A stretch of 64,000 bases of DNA from an uncultured Alistipes sp. (GCA_944323075.1 CALURC010000008.1:124001-188000), one strand, 5' to 3'; positions 16,784-27,788 are shown, counted from the first letter of the stretch. Notes: generated from the letters alone by a model not told the origin. Numbers and translations are program-made.

Positions 16784-18550
16784 CTATTTGATCTTCGTTT
16801 TTTTAATATCCTTGATCCGTAGCTGAGGTGAAACAGTTCCTCGATAGTGGTTCTCAACCACCGTATAACAAACATCGATACATTTTCCCGACCGGACATA
16901 CTCATAGAGCGTCGGCTGCTGGAATGCAATGGCAGGAATCGACGTATTGGGTTTCTGACCCTGCATCAGGTCCATTTTCAGGTGTTCCTGTTCGGCCCCA
17001 ACCAAACGGGCATCTCCCCGATTGCTGACTCCCCGAGTCAAAAATACCGGGGCATTATTCTCCGGTCCGAACGGTTGAAAACGATTGAGCGTAGCACGAA
17101 ATGCAGGCGTAATATCACTGAACAACAGTTCTGAATCGATATCCACTTGCGGGATCAACATCTCGGGATCGATATTCTCCTCCACGTATGCATTGAATCG
17201 CCGCATAAACTCATTTACATTCTCGGGCTTCATTGTCAATCCGGCCGCATAGATGTGCCCCCCGAAGTTTTCCAACAGATCAGAGCATGACTCTACCGCC
17301 TGATACAAATCAAACCCCGGAACACTTCGTGCCGAACCGGTCACATAACCGTTGCTCATCGTCAGAACGACCGTCGGCCGAAAATAGGTCTCGATCAACC
17401 GTGATGCCACGATTCCGACGATTCCTTTCATCCACTTCGGATTGTAAATGACCGTGCTTTTCCGGTTTTTCATCTCCGGATGACTCTCAATGATTTCGTG
17501 CGCCTCCTGCGTAATCGAACGGTCGATATTTTTCCGGTCCTGATTGCATGTATCGATAAAGGCTCCATACTCAGAGGCCACCTCTTCATCACGTGCCACC
17601 ATCAGGTAGACAGCAGAATGTCCTCCCGAAGGAGCTGCATTTTCATCATCGCTGTCAACCTCCATACGTCCGGCCGCATTGATTCTCGGACCGATCTTGA
17701 ATACGATATCATCAATCGTTATGACATGCTTATCCAAGCCACAAATCTTGATGATCGACAACAACCCCTTACGAGGCTTTTCATTCAATCTTTTCAGTCC
17801 ATAATAGGCCAAAATACGATTTTCTCCGACTAAAGGAACAATGTCCGATGCGATGCTGACCACTACCAGATCGAGCAGGCTCTCCACTTCAGAAAAAGGC
17901 AAATTCTTGTACTGACAATACCCTTGCAACATCTTGAATCCGACTCCACACCCCGACAACTCTTTGAAAGGATAGGGACAGTCGTGCTGTTTGGCATCCA
18001 AAACCGCCACCGCTTCAGGAATAGTATCTCCGGGCAGGTGGTGATCACAAATAATGAAGTCGATTCCTTTGGTTCGGGCATAAGCCACTTTCTCTGTCGC
18101 TTTAATCCCGCAATCCAATGCGATGATCAACTTCACACCTTTACGTTCGGCATAGTCGATCGCTTTAATCGAAACCCCATATCCTTCCGTGTAACGATCC
18201 GGGATGTAGAACAACAACGCAGGATGTCCCAACTTCCGCAAAAACGAATAGACCAACGCCACAGCCGTAGTTCCATCTACATCATAATCTCCGTAGACCA
18301 TAATCGGCTCTTGCCGTTCGATCGCCTCATCGATTCGCCGCACGGCACGATCCATCCCTTTCATCAGGAACGGATCATGCAGATTCTCCAATTTCGGATT
18401 AAAGAATCGCCATGCATCCTCTTCCGTTTCAATGCCACGCTGGACCAATAGATTGGCAAGCACCGGTGCAATACCCAACGAGGAGGCTAATGTTGCCACC
18501 TTTTCGGGATCCCCCTGAGGCTTGATTACCCATCTCTTTTCCGCTGACAT
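16784..18550 (-). CDS. recJ: Single-stranded-DNA-specific exonuclease RecJ
   Basis: 5'-3' exonuclease on single-stranded DNA for recombination and mismatch repair. The 588-residue length is normal. DHH-family motifs: VYGDYDVDGTTAVAL near residue 80, LIIALDCGIKA near 138, ICDHHLPGD near 160, then the DHHA1 region with GPRINAAGRM near 285 and GSARSVPGFDL near 395. The C-terminal OB-like domain ends at 588. It is the third gene of the lipA-lipB-recJ string, 19 bp after lipB. Confidence 0.96.
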   Translation of the reverse strand: MSAEKRWVIKPQGDPEKVATLASSLGIAPVLANLLVQRGIETEEDAWRFFNPKLENLHDPFLMKGMDRAVRRIDEAIERQEPIMVYGDYDVDGTTAVALVYSFLRKLGHPALLFYIPDRYTEGYGVSIKAIDYAERKGVKLIIALDCGIKATEKVAYARTKGIDFIICDHHLPGDTIPEAVAVLDAKQHDCPYPFKELSGCGVGFKMLQGYCQYKNLPFSEVESLLDLVVVSIASDIVPLVGENRILAYYGLKRLNEKPRKGLLSIIKICGLDKHVITIDDIVFKIGPRINAAGRMEVDSDDENAAPSGGHSAVYLMVARDEEVASEYGAFIDTCNQDRKNIDRSITQEAHEIIESHPEMKNRKSTVIYNPKWMKGIVGIVASRLIETYFRPTVVLTMSNGYVTGSARSVPGFDLYQAVESCSDLLENFGGHIYAAGLTMKPENVNEFMRRFNAYVEENIDPEMLIPQVDIDSELLFSDITPAFRATLNRFQPFGPENNAPVFLTRGVSNRGDARLVGAEQEHLKMDLMQGQKPNTSIPAIAFQQPTLYEYVRSGKCIDVCYTVVENHYRGTVSPQLRIKDIKKTKIK

Positions 18551-18569
18551 ACTATATATTATTAATTAC

Positions 18570-19277
18570 TTAATCTCTTCTTTCCGATCCGGGAATCGGT
18601 TTTCGGACCTCACACCGAAACAGATTTGCAAAATGTGAGGCAAACCGTTGGGCTACCTCCTCCAACGAAGGCTTGGCTCCTGTCTCCTTTTCAATTGACG
18701 TTACCCCTTTATCCACGAATCCACACGGATTGATATAAGAGAAATAACGCAAATCAGTCGTCACATTCAATGCAAATCCATGCATGGTCACATAACGTGA
18801 GGCCTTGACCCCGATCGCACAGATTTTCCGTGCACCGGCACCATGCGGATCGATCCACACACCGGTCGCTCCTTCCAACCGATCGGCGACGATTCCATAA
18901 TCGCCAACCGTCCGGATTATCGCCTCTTCGAGCGACCAAATATAATCTTTCAGCCCTACGACACCCAATCGCTCCAGATCCAGAATCGGATATCCGACCA
19001 ACTGGCCCAATCCGTGGTAAGTAATATCCCCACCTCGATCGATCTGAAAATAGGTTGCGCCTATCTGTTTCAGAAACGCATCATCGACCAACATATTGGA
19101 GGCATGTCCGCTTTTGCCGAGCGTATAGACATGCGGATGCTCCACGAACAACAGCACTTGTTCTGCCAGTTCTCCTGTACGTTTGGCATCCAACAGTTTT
19201 CCGAAAAGACGTTTCTGCTCCGCCCAAGCCTCGGAATACTCCATCCGTCCCATATATCTATACTCGATGCATTCCAT
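18570..19277 (-). CDS. lipB: Lipoyl(octanoyl) transferase
   Basis: Transfers octanoyl from octanoyl-ACP to lipoyl domains of 2-oxoacid dehydrogenases and GcvH. 235 residues from the chosen start MECIEYRYMGR. The longer frame would overlap lipA by 80 bp with non-family sequence. Motifs: RGGDITYHGLGQLVGYP near 85, the catalytic Lys in IGVKASRYVTMHGFALN near 150 and the catalytic Cys in INPCGFVDKG near 180. It begins 7 bp after lipA, which completes lipoylation. Confidence 0.96.
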   Translation of the reverse strand: MECIEYRYMGRMEYSEAWAEQKRLFGKLLDAKRTGELAEQVLLFVEHPHVYTLGKSGHASNMLVDDAFLKQIGATYFQIDRGGDITYHGLGQLVGYPILDLERLGVVGLKDYIWSLEEAIIRTVGDYGIVADRLEGATGVWIDPHGAGARKICAIGVKASRYVTMHGFALNVTTDLRYFSYINPCGFVDKGVTSIEKETGAKPSLEEVAQRFASHFANLFRCEVRKPIPGSERRD

Positions 19278-19284
19278 CCCTTTA

Positions 19285-20172
19285 TCATTTTTGCGTTTCG
19301 CTGCAACAACGCATAGCTTTCTCTGCCATGTAAGACGAACGGACCATCGGACCGCTCTCAACATAGAGCATCCCGCGTTTCAGAGCTTCTTCCTTGTAAT
19401 GTGCAAATTGTTCGGGCGTCACATACTCCGCCACCGGATAATGTTTCAAAGTCGGACGCAGGTATTGTCCGATCGTCAGAATCTGGACTCCATTCGCAAC
19501 CAAATCGTCTATTGTCGCATAGACCTCATCGGGCGTCTCGCCCAATCCGACCATCAACCCGCTTTTGGTCCGACACCCTCTGCCGGCAATATGAGCCAAA
19601 GTCTGCATACTGACCCGATATTTGGCTCGTGAACGAACCAACGGGGTCAGACGTTCTACTGTCTCGATATTGTGTCCGATAATATCCGGAGCGGCATCAA
19701 TTACCGTATCGATCAACTCCTTTCGGGCATCAAAATCGGGAATCAACAATTCGATTGTCGTTTGAGGATTCTCTTCGCGAATGGCACGAACCACATCGGC
19801 CCATATTTGCGCCCCTCCGTCAGGAAGGTCATCACGTGTCACTGAGGTCACGACACAATGCCTCAGCCCCATCAAGCGAACAGAGCGTGCTAGGTTCCGG
19901 GGTTCATCCGGATCTGGCGGTAACGGGCGTCCGGTGGCTGTTGCGCAAAACTTACACGAACGGGTACAAATATCGCCCAAAATCATGAAAGTGGCTGTAC
20001 GTCGACTCCAACATTCGGCCTGATTCGGACACCGTCCGCTACTGCATATGGTATGCAATCCATACTGACGTACAATTCGGGCTACTTCGCCGAATTCGTC
20101 GTTATTGTGGAGCTTGATTTTCAGCCATTCCGGTTTTTTATGTCGCGTTACCTCATCATAACGGTCAGACAT
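19285..20172 (-). CDS. lipA: Lipoyl synthase (radical SAM)
   Basis: Inserts two sulfur atoms into protein-bound octanoyl groups. 295 residues. The auxiliary cluster cysteines are in CSSGRCPNQAEC near residue 43, the radical-SAM cluster in CTRSCKFCATATG near 68, and the C-terminal ESGPMVRSSY motif provides the Ser ligand. First gene of the lipA-lipB-recJ transcript. It depends on iron-sulfur assembly, which the SUF operon 11 kb away would supply. Confidence 0.97.
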   Translation of the reverse strand: MSDRYDEVTRHKKPEWLKIKLHNNDEFGEVARIVRQYGLHTICSSGRCPNQAECWSRRTATFMILGDICTRSCKFCATATGRPLPPDPDEPRNLARSVRLMGLRHCVVTSVTRDDLPDGGAQIWADVVRAIREENPQTTIELLIPDFDARKELIDTVIDAAPDIIGHNIETVERLTPLVRSRAKYRVSMQTLAHIAGRGCRTKSGLMVGLGETPDEVYATIDDLVANGVQILTIGQYLRPTLKHYPVAEYVTPEQFAHYKEEALKRGMLYVESGPMVRSSYMAEKAMRCCSETQK

Positions 20173-20201
20173 TTTAATTTTTATTTACTTTCCAATTGCT
20201 A

Positions 20202-20209
20202 CAAATGTA
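20202..20209 (-). promoter_or_regulatory. -7 box of the lipA-lipB-recJ promoter
   Basis: TACATTTG on the minus strand, 30 bp before the lipA start codon. Confidence 0.55.
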
Positions 20210-20281
20210 ATGTTTTTTTTAATATTAAGGAACTATTCCTACCAATAAATCCACACCTCCATTCCCAAAAACATAAAGAAT

Positions 20282-20311
20282 AGGGGATATCCAGTTTCCT
20301 GAATATCCCCT
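20282..20311 (-). terminator. Possible terminator of sdhCAB
   Basis: GGGGATAT (20283-20290) pairs with ATATCCCC, with an additional CAG/CTG inner stem. It lies 47 bp after sdhB. The T run on the minus strand is weak. Confidence 0.45.
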
Positions 20312-20357
20312 GCAAACAAAAAGGTATCGGTACCCTTGTCTTTCGAACGGAATCGGA

Positions 20358-21101
20358 CTAATCTTTAAGTTTAGCCGACAAAAATTCCCGATTCAGACGA
20401 GCAATGTGAGCAATAGAGATTCCTTTCGGACACTCAGCCTCACAAGCTCCGGTATTGGTACATGCACCGAATCCCAACTCATCCATCTTGGCAACCATAG
20501 CTTTGGCACGGCGTGCGGCCTCTACTCGTCCTTGAGGCAGTTTGGCCAACGAAGAGACACGGGCTGCTACGAACAACATTGCAGAACCGTTCTTACAGGT
20601 TGCCACACATGCGCCGCAACCGATACATGCCGCAGCATCCATACTTTCATCGGCATCGGCCTTGGGAATCGGAATCGCATTGGCATCGGGTACACCTCCC
20701 GTATTCACCGAAATGAAACCTCCGGCCTGAAGAATCTTGTCGTATGCGCTACGATCGACAGCCAGGTCCTTGATTACCGGGAAAGCCCGCGAACGCCACG
20801 GTTCGATCGTAATGGTATCTCCATCCTTGAATTTACGCATGTGCAGCTGACAAGTGGTAACATCCGTATCGGGTCCATGAGCATGACCGTTGATATGCAA
20901 CGAGCACATACCGCAGATTCCCTCACGACAGTCGTGATCGAATACTACCGGATCTTCGCCTTTCTGGATCAGGTTGTTATTAAGAATATCCAACATTTCC
21001 AGAAACGAAGTATCGGGAGAAATGTTTTCGACCGTATAATCGACGAATTTTCCCTGTGCATGGGCGTTTTTCTGACGCCATATCTTTAATTTCAAATTCA
21101 T
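20358..21101 (-). CDS. sdhB: Succinate dehydrogenase/fumarate reductase iron-sulfur subunit
   Basis: Carries electrons between FAD and quinone. 247 residues. The N-terminal 2Fe-2S ferredoxin domain has [15 protein letters not shown] near 60-75 and a fourth Cys in TTCQLHMR. The C-terminal domain has [14 protein letters not shown] near 148 and [14 protein letters not shown] near 207 for the 4Fe-4S and 3Fe-4S clusters. In Bacteroidales the complex usually runs as fumarate reductase, producing succinate under anaerobic conditions. Last of sdhC-sdhA-sdhB. Confidence 0.96.
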   Translation of the reverse strand: MNLKLKIWRQKNAHAQGKFVDYTVENISPDTSFLEMLDILNNNLIQKGEDPVVFDHDCREGICGMCSLHINGHAHGPDTDVTTCQLHMRKFKDGDTITIEPWRSRAFPVIKDLAVDRSAYDKILQAGGFISVNTGGVPDANAIPIPKADADESMDAAACIGCGACVATCKNGSAMLFVAARVSSLAKLPQGRVEAARRAKAMVAKMDELGFGACTNTGACEAECPKGISIAHIARLNREFLSAKLKD

Positions 21102-21132
21102 TGTCTTTACGTTTTACCTGATTAAACTCCTC

Positions 21133-23076
21133 TTAGTCCTTGTAATTCCGTTGAGCCAAGTGGACCGCCTCGAAGGTCAACGGTTCTTTATTCAGGATGG
21201 GTTCTCCGTCGGGACCGGCATACTCCCACGCTGCAACATAGGCAAATTCGTCGTCATGACGCAACGCCTCACCTTCCGGAGTCTGAGACTCTACGCGGAA
21301 GTGACCACCACAGGATTCGTTCCGGTTCAATCCGTCACGGGCCATCAGCTCGCCCAATTCGAGGAAATCAGCCAGACGAATCGCCTTTTCGAGCTCCTGA
21401 TTGAACTCTTTGTCGGTTCCCGGCACACGGACATTTGCCCAGAACTCTTTCCGCAAAGCCTGAATCTCGACAATCGCCTTTTCGAGGCTCTCCTTCGTAC
21501 GGGCCATGCCGACATTCTCCCACATGATATGTCCCAACTTCTTGTGCAGATCGTCCACCGTATCCTTACCCTGAATCGAAAGCAGTTTGGCAATCTTCTC
21601 TTTCACGCCTTTTTCTGCAGCTTCGAATTCCGGAGTATTCGTATCGACCTTAGGCGACTGAATTTCGTGCGACAAGTAATCTCCGATTGTATACGGAAGT
21701 ACGAAATAACCGTCGGCCAGACCCTGCATCAAAGCCGAAGCTCCCAAACGGTTGGCTCCATGATCGGAGAAGTTGGCCTCTCCGATCGCATACAGACCGG
21801 GGATCGTAGTCATCAGGTTGTAATCAACCCAAATACCACCCATCGTATAGTGTACCGCAGGGAAAATCGTCATCGGTTCTTTATACGGATTGACATCGGT
21901 AATCTTTTCGTACATCTGAAACAGGTTTCCGTAACGCTCGCGGATAGTCTGTTCGCCCAGACGTGCGATCGCCGTCGAAAAGTCAAGGAATACGGCCAGA
22001 CCGGTCTCGTTTACTCCGAAGCCGGCATCGCAACGCTCCTTAGCCGCACGTGAAGCAACATCACGCGGAACGAGGTTACCGAAAGCCGGGTAACGGCGTT
22101 CCAAATAGTAATCGCGGTCCTCTTCGGGAATCTGCGAAGGTTTGATCTTCTTGGCACGCAGTTTTTCTACATCCTCTTTTTTCTTAGGAACCCAGATTCG
22201 TCCGTCGTTACGCAACGACTCCGACATCAGCGTCAGTTTCGACTGTTGCGTTCCGTGTACCGGAATACAGGTCGGGTGGATCTGCGTAAAGCAAGGATTT
22301 GCGAACAACGCTCCCTTTTTGTAGCACTGCCATGCAGCCGATCCGTTGGAGTTCATTGCATTGGTCGAAAGGAAGAAGACATTTCCATATCCTCCCGAAG
22401 CCAAAACTACGGCATGAGCTCCGAACCGCTCGATCTCACCGGTAACCAAATTACGGGCGATGATTCCTCGGGCCTTTCCGTCAACCAGCACCAAATCGAG
22501 CATCTCGTGGCGCGGATAGCTTTTCACGCTACCTTTTGCGATTTGACGGTTCAGTGCTGCGTATGCACCCAACAGCAACTGCTGTCCGGTTTGACCGCGG
22601 GCATAGAACGTACGGGAAACCTGAGCACCACCGAACGAACGGTTGGCCAACAATCCGCCGTACTCACGGGCAAAAGGCACACCCTGAGCGACACACTGAT
22701 CGATGATATTGTTCGATACTTCAGCCAAACGATATACGTTGGCCTCACGAGCACGATAATCACCGCCTTTGATCGTATCGTAGAATAGACGGAACACCGA
22801 GTCGTTATCGTTTTGGTAATTCTTTGCCGCATTAATACCTCCCTGTGCCGCGATACTGTGTGCACGACGAGGCGAGTCACTGATGCAGAACACCTTGACG
22901 TTATAACCGAGTTCACCGAGTGAAGCGGCAGCCGATGCACCACCCAAACCGGTTCCTATCACAATGATATCCAATTTTCTTTTATTGGCAGGACTAACTA
23001 CCTTGATATCAGCTTTATGCTTGCTCCATTTCTGAGCCAAAGGCCCCTGAGGAACTTTCGAATCTAACTTTACCAT
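21133..23076 (-). CDS. sdhA: Succinate dehydrogenase/fumarate reductase flavoprotein subunit
   Basis: The catalytic FAD subunit, 647 residues. The dinucleotide motif [13 protein letters not shown] is near residue 42 and the His for covalent FAD is in [15 protein letters not shown] near 75. The active-site [11 protein letters not shown] is near 410, and the acceptor loop [18 protein letters not shown] is near 430. The longer form, together with a single five-helix cytochrome b, is the B-type arrangement of Bacteroidota. sdhB follows 31 bp after it. Confidence 0.97.
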   Translation of the reverse strand: MVKLDSKVPQGPLAQKWSKHKADIKVVSPANKRKLDIIVIGTGLGGASAAASLGELGYNVKVFCISDSPRRAHSIAAQGGINAAKNYQNDNDSVFRLFYDTIKGGDYRAREANVYRLAEVSNNIIDQCVAQGVPFAREYGGLLANRSFGGAQVSRTFYARGQTGQQLLLGAYAALNRQIAKGSVKSYPRHEMLDLVLVDGKARGIIARNLVTGEIERFGAHAVVLASGGYGNVFFLSTNAMNSNGSAAWQCYKKGALFANPCFTQIHPTCIPVHGTQQSKLTLMSESLRNDGRIWVPKKKEDVEKLRAKKIKPSQIPEEDRDYYLERRYPAFGNLVPRDVASRAAKERCDAGFGVNETGLAVFLDFSTAIARLGEQTIRERYGNLFQMYEKITDVNPYKEPMTIFPAVHYTMGGIWVDYNLMTTIPGLYAIGEANFSDHGANRLGASALMQGLADGYFVLPYTIGDYLSHEIQSPKVDTNTPEFEAAEKGVKEKIAKLLSIQGKDTVDDLHKKLGHIMWENVGMARTKESLEKAIVEIQALRKEFWANVRVPGTDKEFNQELEKAIRLADFLELGELMARDGLNRNESCGGHFRVESQTPEGEALRHDDEFAYVAAWEYAGPDGEPILNKEPLTFEAVHLAQRNYKD

Positions 23077-23115
23077 ATCTCTATTAGTCTGTTTATTATT
23101 CTTGAACTCGATGGA

Positions 23116-23808
23116 TTAACATATTGAACCGCAGCAGAGGCTACGCAAATAGAAAGCCACTACGACTACTGCGAAACCGAGGAAAATGATCGTTGCGACC
23201 ACTTTGGCGATGCATTTCAGACGTTTGATCCAGATTTGATTGTCCCAACCGATCGTGTGGAATGCACTCCAGAAACCGTGTGTCAAGTGGAACCAGATCG
23301 CAGCAAACCAGATCAGATAGACGATGCAGTAGATCGGATTGCTGAACAATGCACTGATGTAAGCAGCACCGTCAGTAGGCCCGAACTCGCCCAGAGAGTG
23401 ATTGCCGATAATTTCAGCGAACTGCATCTTGTACCAGAAATTGTAGAGATGCAACAGCAGGCCCAACACGATAATCAGCCCCAATACGAACATGTTTCTC
23501 GATGCCCAAGTCACTTCTTGAGGCATAGCCTCAACCGCATAACGCTGCGTACCACGCGAGCTCCGGTTATGCAGGGTCAGAATGGTTGCATAAACCAAGT
23601 GTACCACGACACCGAAAGCGAGAATCAACGTTCCGACAAGCGCATACCAATTGGCCCCCAGAAATTCGCAGATCGCATTGTAAGCCTCTACGGAAAAGAC
23701 AGCCGCAATGTTCATCGACATGTGGAACAGCAGAAACAGGATCAGGAAAAGCCCCGATACACTCATAATCAGTTTTCTCCCGATAGTAGATGTAAACAGA
23801 TTGCCCAT
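23116..23808 (-). CDS. sdhC: Succinate dehydrogenase/fumarate reductase cytochrome b subunit
   Basis: Membrane anchor and quinone site, 230 residues. Five hydrophobic segments are visible (about 15-35, 55-80, 105-125, 150-175 and 200-222). His residues in LFHMSMNIAA, HLVYATILTLHNR, LLHLYNFWY and WFHLTHGFWSA are placed as axial ligands for two b-type haems. First gene of the operon, with a consensus promoter upstream. It ends in an unusual Cys-rich tail (LCCGSIC). Confidence 0.96.
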   Translation of the reverse strand: MGNLFTSTIGRKLIMSVSGLFLILFLLFHMSMNIAAVFSVEAYNAICEFLGANWYALVGTLILAFGVVVHLVYATILTLHNRSSRGTQRYAVEAMPQEVTWASRNMFVLGLIIVLGLLLHLYNFWYKMQFAEIIGNHSLGEFGPTDGAAYISALFSNPIYCIVYLIWFAAIWFHLTHGFWSAFHTIGWDNQIWIKRLKCIAKVVATIIFLGFAVVVVAFYLRSLCCGSIC

Positions 23809-23876
23809 AAGTAAAATGAAATTTAATGAAAATTGAATTTAATTCGTTTGCTGTTTTATCTCACACAAAGTAGGTA

Positions 23877-23884
23877 CAAAGTTA
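23877..23884 (-). promoter_or_regulatory. -7 box of the sdhCAB promoter
   Basis: TAACTTTG on the minus strand, 69 bp before the sdhC start codon. A second near-match (TACTTTG) lies a few bases downstream. Confidence 0.55.
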
Positions 23885-23957
23885 CCCTATTGTTTTCTAA
23901 ATAACAATCTTTTCGCACATATTCTATATGAAATTTCAATTTTTCCGAGAAAACGCT

Positions 23958-23965
23958 TATTTTTG
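23958..23965 (+). promoter_or_regulatory. -7 box of the efp promoter
   Basis: TATTTTTG, 28 bp before the ATG at 23994. It rules out the longer in-frame start at 23928, which lies upstream of the promoter. Confidence 0.6.
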
Positions 23966-23993
23966 CGATTTGAACAATCCTATAATACAATTC

Positions 23994-24563
23994 ATGGCAA
24001 CAACTGCAGATATCAAAAACGGAATGTGCATCGAGCTCAACGGCAAAACCTACTCGATTGTAGAATTCCTGCACGTAAAACCGGGTAAGGGTCCGGCTTT
24101 CGTTCGTACCAAACTGAAAAACCTCGAAAACGGCCGGGTAGTCGACAAGACCTTCTCTGCCGGTGAAAAGATCGAACCCGTTCGCGTAGAGCGTCGTCCC
24201 TATCAATACCTTTACGAAGACGATTTGGGTTGCAACTTCATGCACACCGAAACGTTCGAACAGATCCATATCGACCGCTCTTTGATCGAAAACTCCGACC
24301 TGATGCGCGAAGGCCAGATCGTCGAGGTAATGTTCCACACGGAAAAAGAGACCGTACTCTCCGCCGAACTGCCCCCGATCATCGAAATGGAGGTAACCTA
24401 CACCGAACCCGGTGTAAAAGGTGATACGGCTTCGACCAACTCGCTGAAACCTGCTACTGTCGATACAGGAGCTACGATCCGCGTGCCGCTGTTCATCCAA
24501 ACCGGCGAAAGAATCAAAGTCGACAGCCGCACTCGGGAATACAGCGAACGGATCAAAGACTAA
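23994..24563 (+). CDS. efp: Translation elongation factor P
   Basis: Relieves ribosome stalling at polyproline stretches. 189 residues from [10 protein letters not shown]: a KOW-like domain followed by two OB domains, ending [13 protein letters not shown]. The loop tip [13 protein letters not shown] has Lys at the site that is modified in some bacteria. No yjeA/epmA or earP gene is nearby. Divergent from sdhCAB and ended by a hairpin. Confidence 0.97.
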   Translation: MATTADIKNGMCIELNGKTYSIVEFLHVKPGKGPAFVRTKLKNLENGRVVDKTFSAGEKIEPVRVERRPYQYLYEDDLGCNFMHTETFEQIHIDRSLIENSDLMREGQIVEVMFHTEKETVLSAELPPIIEMEVTYTEPGVKGDTASTNSLKPATVDTGATIRVPLFIQTGERIKVDSRTREYSERIKD

Positions 24564-24588
24564 ACGTTTTATCATTTTAGATTACCGG

Positions 24589-24623
24589 AAACAAAAATCG
24601 CACGATACGTGCGGTTTTTGTTT
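24589..24623 (+). terminator. Terminator between efp and proB
   Basis: AAACAAAAATCGCACG (24589-24604) pairs with CGTGCGGTTTTTGTTT (24608-24623) around ATA, with one T-G pair. Confidence 0.7.
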
Positions 24624-24644
24624 CATACCATACGGAATCGTCTC

Positions 24645-25739
24645 ATGAACCGATACAAATTCAAAAGAGTGGTCGTAAAGATCGGAAGTAACGTTCTGAC
24701 CCGGACCGACGGCACGCTCGACACCACCCGCATGTCCGCTCTGACGGACCAACTCGCACAACTTCACCGCGCCGGAGTCGAAGTCGTCGTCGTATCGTCG
24801 GGCGCGGTAGCTTCAGGTCGCAGCGAGATGAGAAGCGACCGTCGCTTGGACGCTGTATCGGCCCGACAGCTCTTTTCCGCAGTCGGACAGGTCAAACTGA
24901 TCAATCACTACTACGAATTGTTCCGCGAATACGGCATTACCTGCGGGCAGGTGCTGACCACAAAAGAGAACTTTTCCACCCGAAGGCACTACCTGAACCA
25001 ACAACACTGCATGACGGTGATGCTCGAAAACGGTGTGATCCCGATCGTCAACGAAAACGATACAATCTCCGTAACGGAACTGATGTTCACCGACAACGAT
25101 GAACTGTCGGGACTGATCGCCGCGATGATGGACGCCGAAGCACTGGTGTTGCTAAGCAACGTCAACGGAATCTACAACGGCGACCCGTCCGATCCCGGAA
25201 CTCAGGTCATCCGTGAAATCGGAACCAAACGGGAATCGCTCTCCCAATACATCCGGACCGGCAAATCGCAGTTCGGGCGAGGGGGCATGTTAACCAAATG
25301 CCGGATCGCCATGAAGGTGGCTGACGAAGGAATTGAAGTAATCGTGGCAAATGGCAAAAAGGACAACATCCTGCTCGACTTGCTGGCAGAAAAACCAGAT
25401 CATGATGTAGTTGCCACTCGATTCATTCCGGCTTCACGTTCGATCTCTCAGGTGAAAAAGTGGATCGCCCACTCCGAAGGGTTTGCCAAAGGTGAACTCT
25501 ACATCAACGAAGGGGCATATGAAGCGTTGCTGAGCACTTCAGCTACCAGTTTGCTTCCGGTGGGTGTAAACCGGGTGGAGGGAGAGTTCGAAAAGGACGA
25601 CATCGTGCGGATCATCGCCCCGAACGGAGAACCAATGGGAGTCGGCCGTGTAGCTTGCGATAGCACCAAGGCCCGCCAAACAATCGGACACAAGGGTGGA
25701 CGCCCGATCGTCCACTACGACTATCTGTATCTAGATTAA
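24645..25739 (+). CDS. proB: Glutamate 5-kinase
   Basis: First step of proline synthesis: ATP + glutamate to glutamyl 5-phosphate. 364 residues from [18 protein letters not shown]; the longer frame would start inside the efp terminator. The amino acid kinase domain covers about 1-255, with [13 protein letters not shown] near 45, [10 protein letters not shown] near 140 and [12 protein letters not shown] near 215. The C-terminal PUA domain spans about 275-355. proA follows after 46 bp, so the two consecutive steps are co-transcribed; proC is separate at 53.3 kb. Confidence 0.96.
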   Translation: MNRYKFKRVVVKIGSNVLTRTDGTLDTTRMSALTDQLAQLHRAGVEVVVVSSGAVASGRSEMRSDRRLDAVSARQLFSAVGQVKLINHYYELFREYGITCGQVLTTKENFSTRRHYLNQQHCMTVMLENGVIPIVNENDTISVTELMFTDNDELSGLIAAMMDAEALVLLSNVNGIYNGDPSDPGTQVIREIGTKRESLSQYIRTGKSQFGRGGMLTKCRIAMKVADEGIEVIVANGKKDNILLDLLAEKPDHDVVATRFIPASRSISQVKKWIAHSEGFAKGELYINEGAYEALLSTSATSLLPVGVNRVEGEFEKDDIVRIIAPNGEPMGVGRVACDSTKARQTIGHKGGRPIVHYDYLYLD

Positions 25740-25785
25740 TCGTTTAACCATCACCGCGCTTTCCGGCGCAGGCAACGAAGAGAAT

Positions 25786-27039
25786 ATGACCATGCAACTG
25801 AAAGAGAGTTTTGAACAGGCACTCGAAGCGTCGCGGGAGCTGAATTGCCTCTCGACCGAAAAAATCGACGAAGTGTTACTGGCATTGGCCGATGCGGCCG
25901 AAAAGAATGCCGATAAGATTCTGGCTGCCAACCAAGAGGATTTGGCGCGTATGGATCCGGCCAATCCGATGTACGACCGGCTGTTGTTGAATCGGGAACG
26001 TATTGCCGGTATCGCTTCCGACATCCGAAACGTCGTTTCGTTGCCCTCTCCGCTGGGTCGGGTACTCAGCGAAACGGTGCGTCCGAACGGCATGCGTATC
26101 AAGAAAATTACGGTCCCCTTCGGCGTAATCGGCGTGATCTACGAGGCCCGTCCGAACGTCGGTTTCGACGTATTCTCGCTCTGCCTGAAATCGGGTAACG
26201 CCTGCATTCTGAAAGGTGGAAGCGACGCCCGTTGTTCGAACGAAGCGATCGCCGAACTCATCCGGGAGGTACTGAAGGCGCAAGGGGTTAATGAACATTG
26301 CGTCACGCTGCTGCCAGCCGACCGTGCGGCAACGGCCGAACTGCTCAACGCCACGGGATACGTCGATTTGATCATTCCGCGAGGCAGTAAAGGGTTGATC
26401 GACTACGTGCGCCAGAACGCACACATCCCGGTAATTGAGACCGGAGCCGGGATCGTTCATACCTATTTCGACAAGGAGGGCGATCTGAATAAAGGAACTG
26501 CGGTGATCCTTAATGCAAAAACCCGAAGAGTCAGCGTATGCAATGCTCTCGACTGCCTGATCATCCATCGGGACCGTTTGTCCGATCTGCCGGCCATCTG
26601 CGCTCCGCAGGCCGATAAGAACGTAATCCTGTACGCCGACGATGAGGCCTACGCCGCATTGAAAGGCAAGTATCCCGAAAACTTGCTGCAACACGCCGAC
26701 GAACACAGCTTCGGAACCGAATTTCAGGCCTACAAAATGGCCATCAAGACGGTCGGTTCATTGGACGAGGCCCTCGCCCACATTGCCCGATACTCGTCAC
26801 GTCACAGCGAAGCGATCATTTCCGAAAATCCGGACACGATTCGGGAGTTCCAGAAACGGGTGGATGCGGCATGCGTCTATGCCAACGTATCTACAGCCTT
26901 CACCGACGGAGCACAATTCGGATTCGGTGCCGAAATAGGTATCAGCACCCAGAAACTGCATGCCCGCGGACCGATGGCACTGCCTGAATTGACCTCCTAC
27001 AAATACATCATCGACGGAGAGGGTCAAACAAGGGCTTAA
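25786..27039 (+). CDS. proA: Glutamate-5-semialdehyde dehydrogenase
   Basis: NADPH-dependent reduction of glutamyl 5-phosphate to glutamate semialdehyde. 417 residues of the aldehyde dehydrogenase fold. Motifs: [19 protein letters not shown] near 107, [14 protein letters not shown] near 140, [12 protein letters not shown] near 200 and the catalytic Cys in [12 protein letters not shown] near 250. Second gene of proBA. Confidence 0.96.
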   Translation: MTMQLKESFEQALEASRELNCLSTEKIDEVLLALADAAEKNADKILAANQEDLARMDPANPMYDRLLLNRERIAGIASDIRNVVSLPSPLGRVLSETVRPNGMRIKKITVPFGVIGVIYEARPNVGFDVFSLCLKSGNACILKGGSDARCSNEAIAELIREVLKAQGVNEHCVTLLPADRAATAELLNATGYVDLIIPRGSKGLIDYVRQNAHIPVIETGAGIVHTYFDKEGDLNKGTAVILNAKTRRVSVCNALDCLIIHRDRLSDLPAICAPQADKNVILYADDEAYAALKGKYPENLLQHADEHSFGTEFQAYKMAIKTVGSLDEALAHIARYSSRHSEAIISENPDTIREFQKRVDAACVYANVSTAFTDGAQFGFGAEIGISTQKLHARGPMALPELTSYKYIIDGEGQTRA

Positions 27040-27169
27040 TACCCGGAAACAAAAGGACAAAGCAGACCATCACCTGATTCTCTCCCGATGTCTCTGAGAA
27101 AAGAAAGGACTGAAAGGAAAAGGAAAGGGAGGAAGGCGGGAAGATGGATCGAACCGGGAAAAAGATATG

Positions 27170-27220
27170 TAGCTCCACGATAACTGCTCAGCCATGCAGG
27201 ATCGCTGGAGCTATACTTTT
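27170..27220 (+). terminator. Hairpin terminator after proA
   Basis: TAGCTCCA plus CGAT (27170-27181) pairs with ATCG-C-TGGAGCTA (27201-27213, one bulged C), followed by TACTTTTT. It sits between convergent genes. The 27045-27160 stretch before it is strongly purine-rich. Confidence 0.55.
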
Positions 27221-27226
27221 TCAGAA

Positions 27227-27595
27227 CTACTTTTTAAAGATAAAGTAGACGGCCAGTACCAGAAATACGAAAGCCAGCAGGTGGTTCCACCGGAAAGTCT
27301 CGGTTTTAAAAAAGACCAAAGCGAAAACCGTAAATACGGTCAAAGAGACCACCTCCTGAATCACCTTGAGCTGAAAAAGCGTAAAAGGACCGCCATTGCC
27401 TCTGAATCCGATGCGATTGGCCGGGACCTGAAACATATATTCGAACAGAGCAACACCCCAACACAACAGAATAATAGCGAGCAAGGGCAAATTATCAAAC
27501 CACCGCTGCCCCTTCAACCGCAACTGCCCATACCATGCGAAAGTCATAAAAATGTTGGATACAATCAACAGACCGATAGTCAAATAGGGTTTCAT
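27227..27595 (-). CDS. DMT-like small membrane protein (DUF486)
   Basis: A 122-residue protein with four predicted transmembrane helices (about 5-25, 35-52, 75-95 and 102-120) and the family segment FMTFAWYGQL. DUF486 members resemble one half of a drug/metabolite transporter or an SMR protein and may dimerise. Substrate unknown. Convergent with proBA and divergent from the CNNM gene. Confidence 0.88.
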   Translation of the reverse strand: MKPYLTIGLLIVSNIFMTFAWYGQLRLKGQRWFDNLPLLAIILLCWGVALFEYMFQVPANRIGFRGNGGPFTLFQLKVIQEVVSLTVFTVFALVFFKTETFRWNHLLAFVFLVLAVYFIFKK

Positions 27596-27727
27596 AACGG
27601 AATACTTCGTTTTTCGGGGTGCAAAATTACAACATATTTTAGATTATTTTTCCAAAACGATCCCTTGTCATCGAGTAAAGAGTTAAAATCCTCTCGGAAC
27701 AAGATAACGAGACGAACAAATATTCGC

Positions 27728-27735
27728 TATCTTTG
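27728..27735 (+). promoter_or_regulatory. -7 box for the CNNM/CorC gene
   Basis: TATCTTTG, 53 bp before the ATG at 27789. Confidence 0.55.
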
Positions 27736-27788
27736 TACTGTTCATCCAGATAACCCGATCAATAGTAAAAAACGGAGCTTAGAGAATC

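Noticed and set aside
25876-26706. A 276-codon minus-strand frame opposite proA
   Set aside because: Antisense shadow of a strongly conserved gene; composition unlike a real protein.
27045-27160. Purine-rich stretch after proA as a repeat or CRISPR-like array
   Set aside because: No repeat unit with regular spacing; simple compositional bias.
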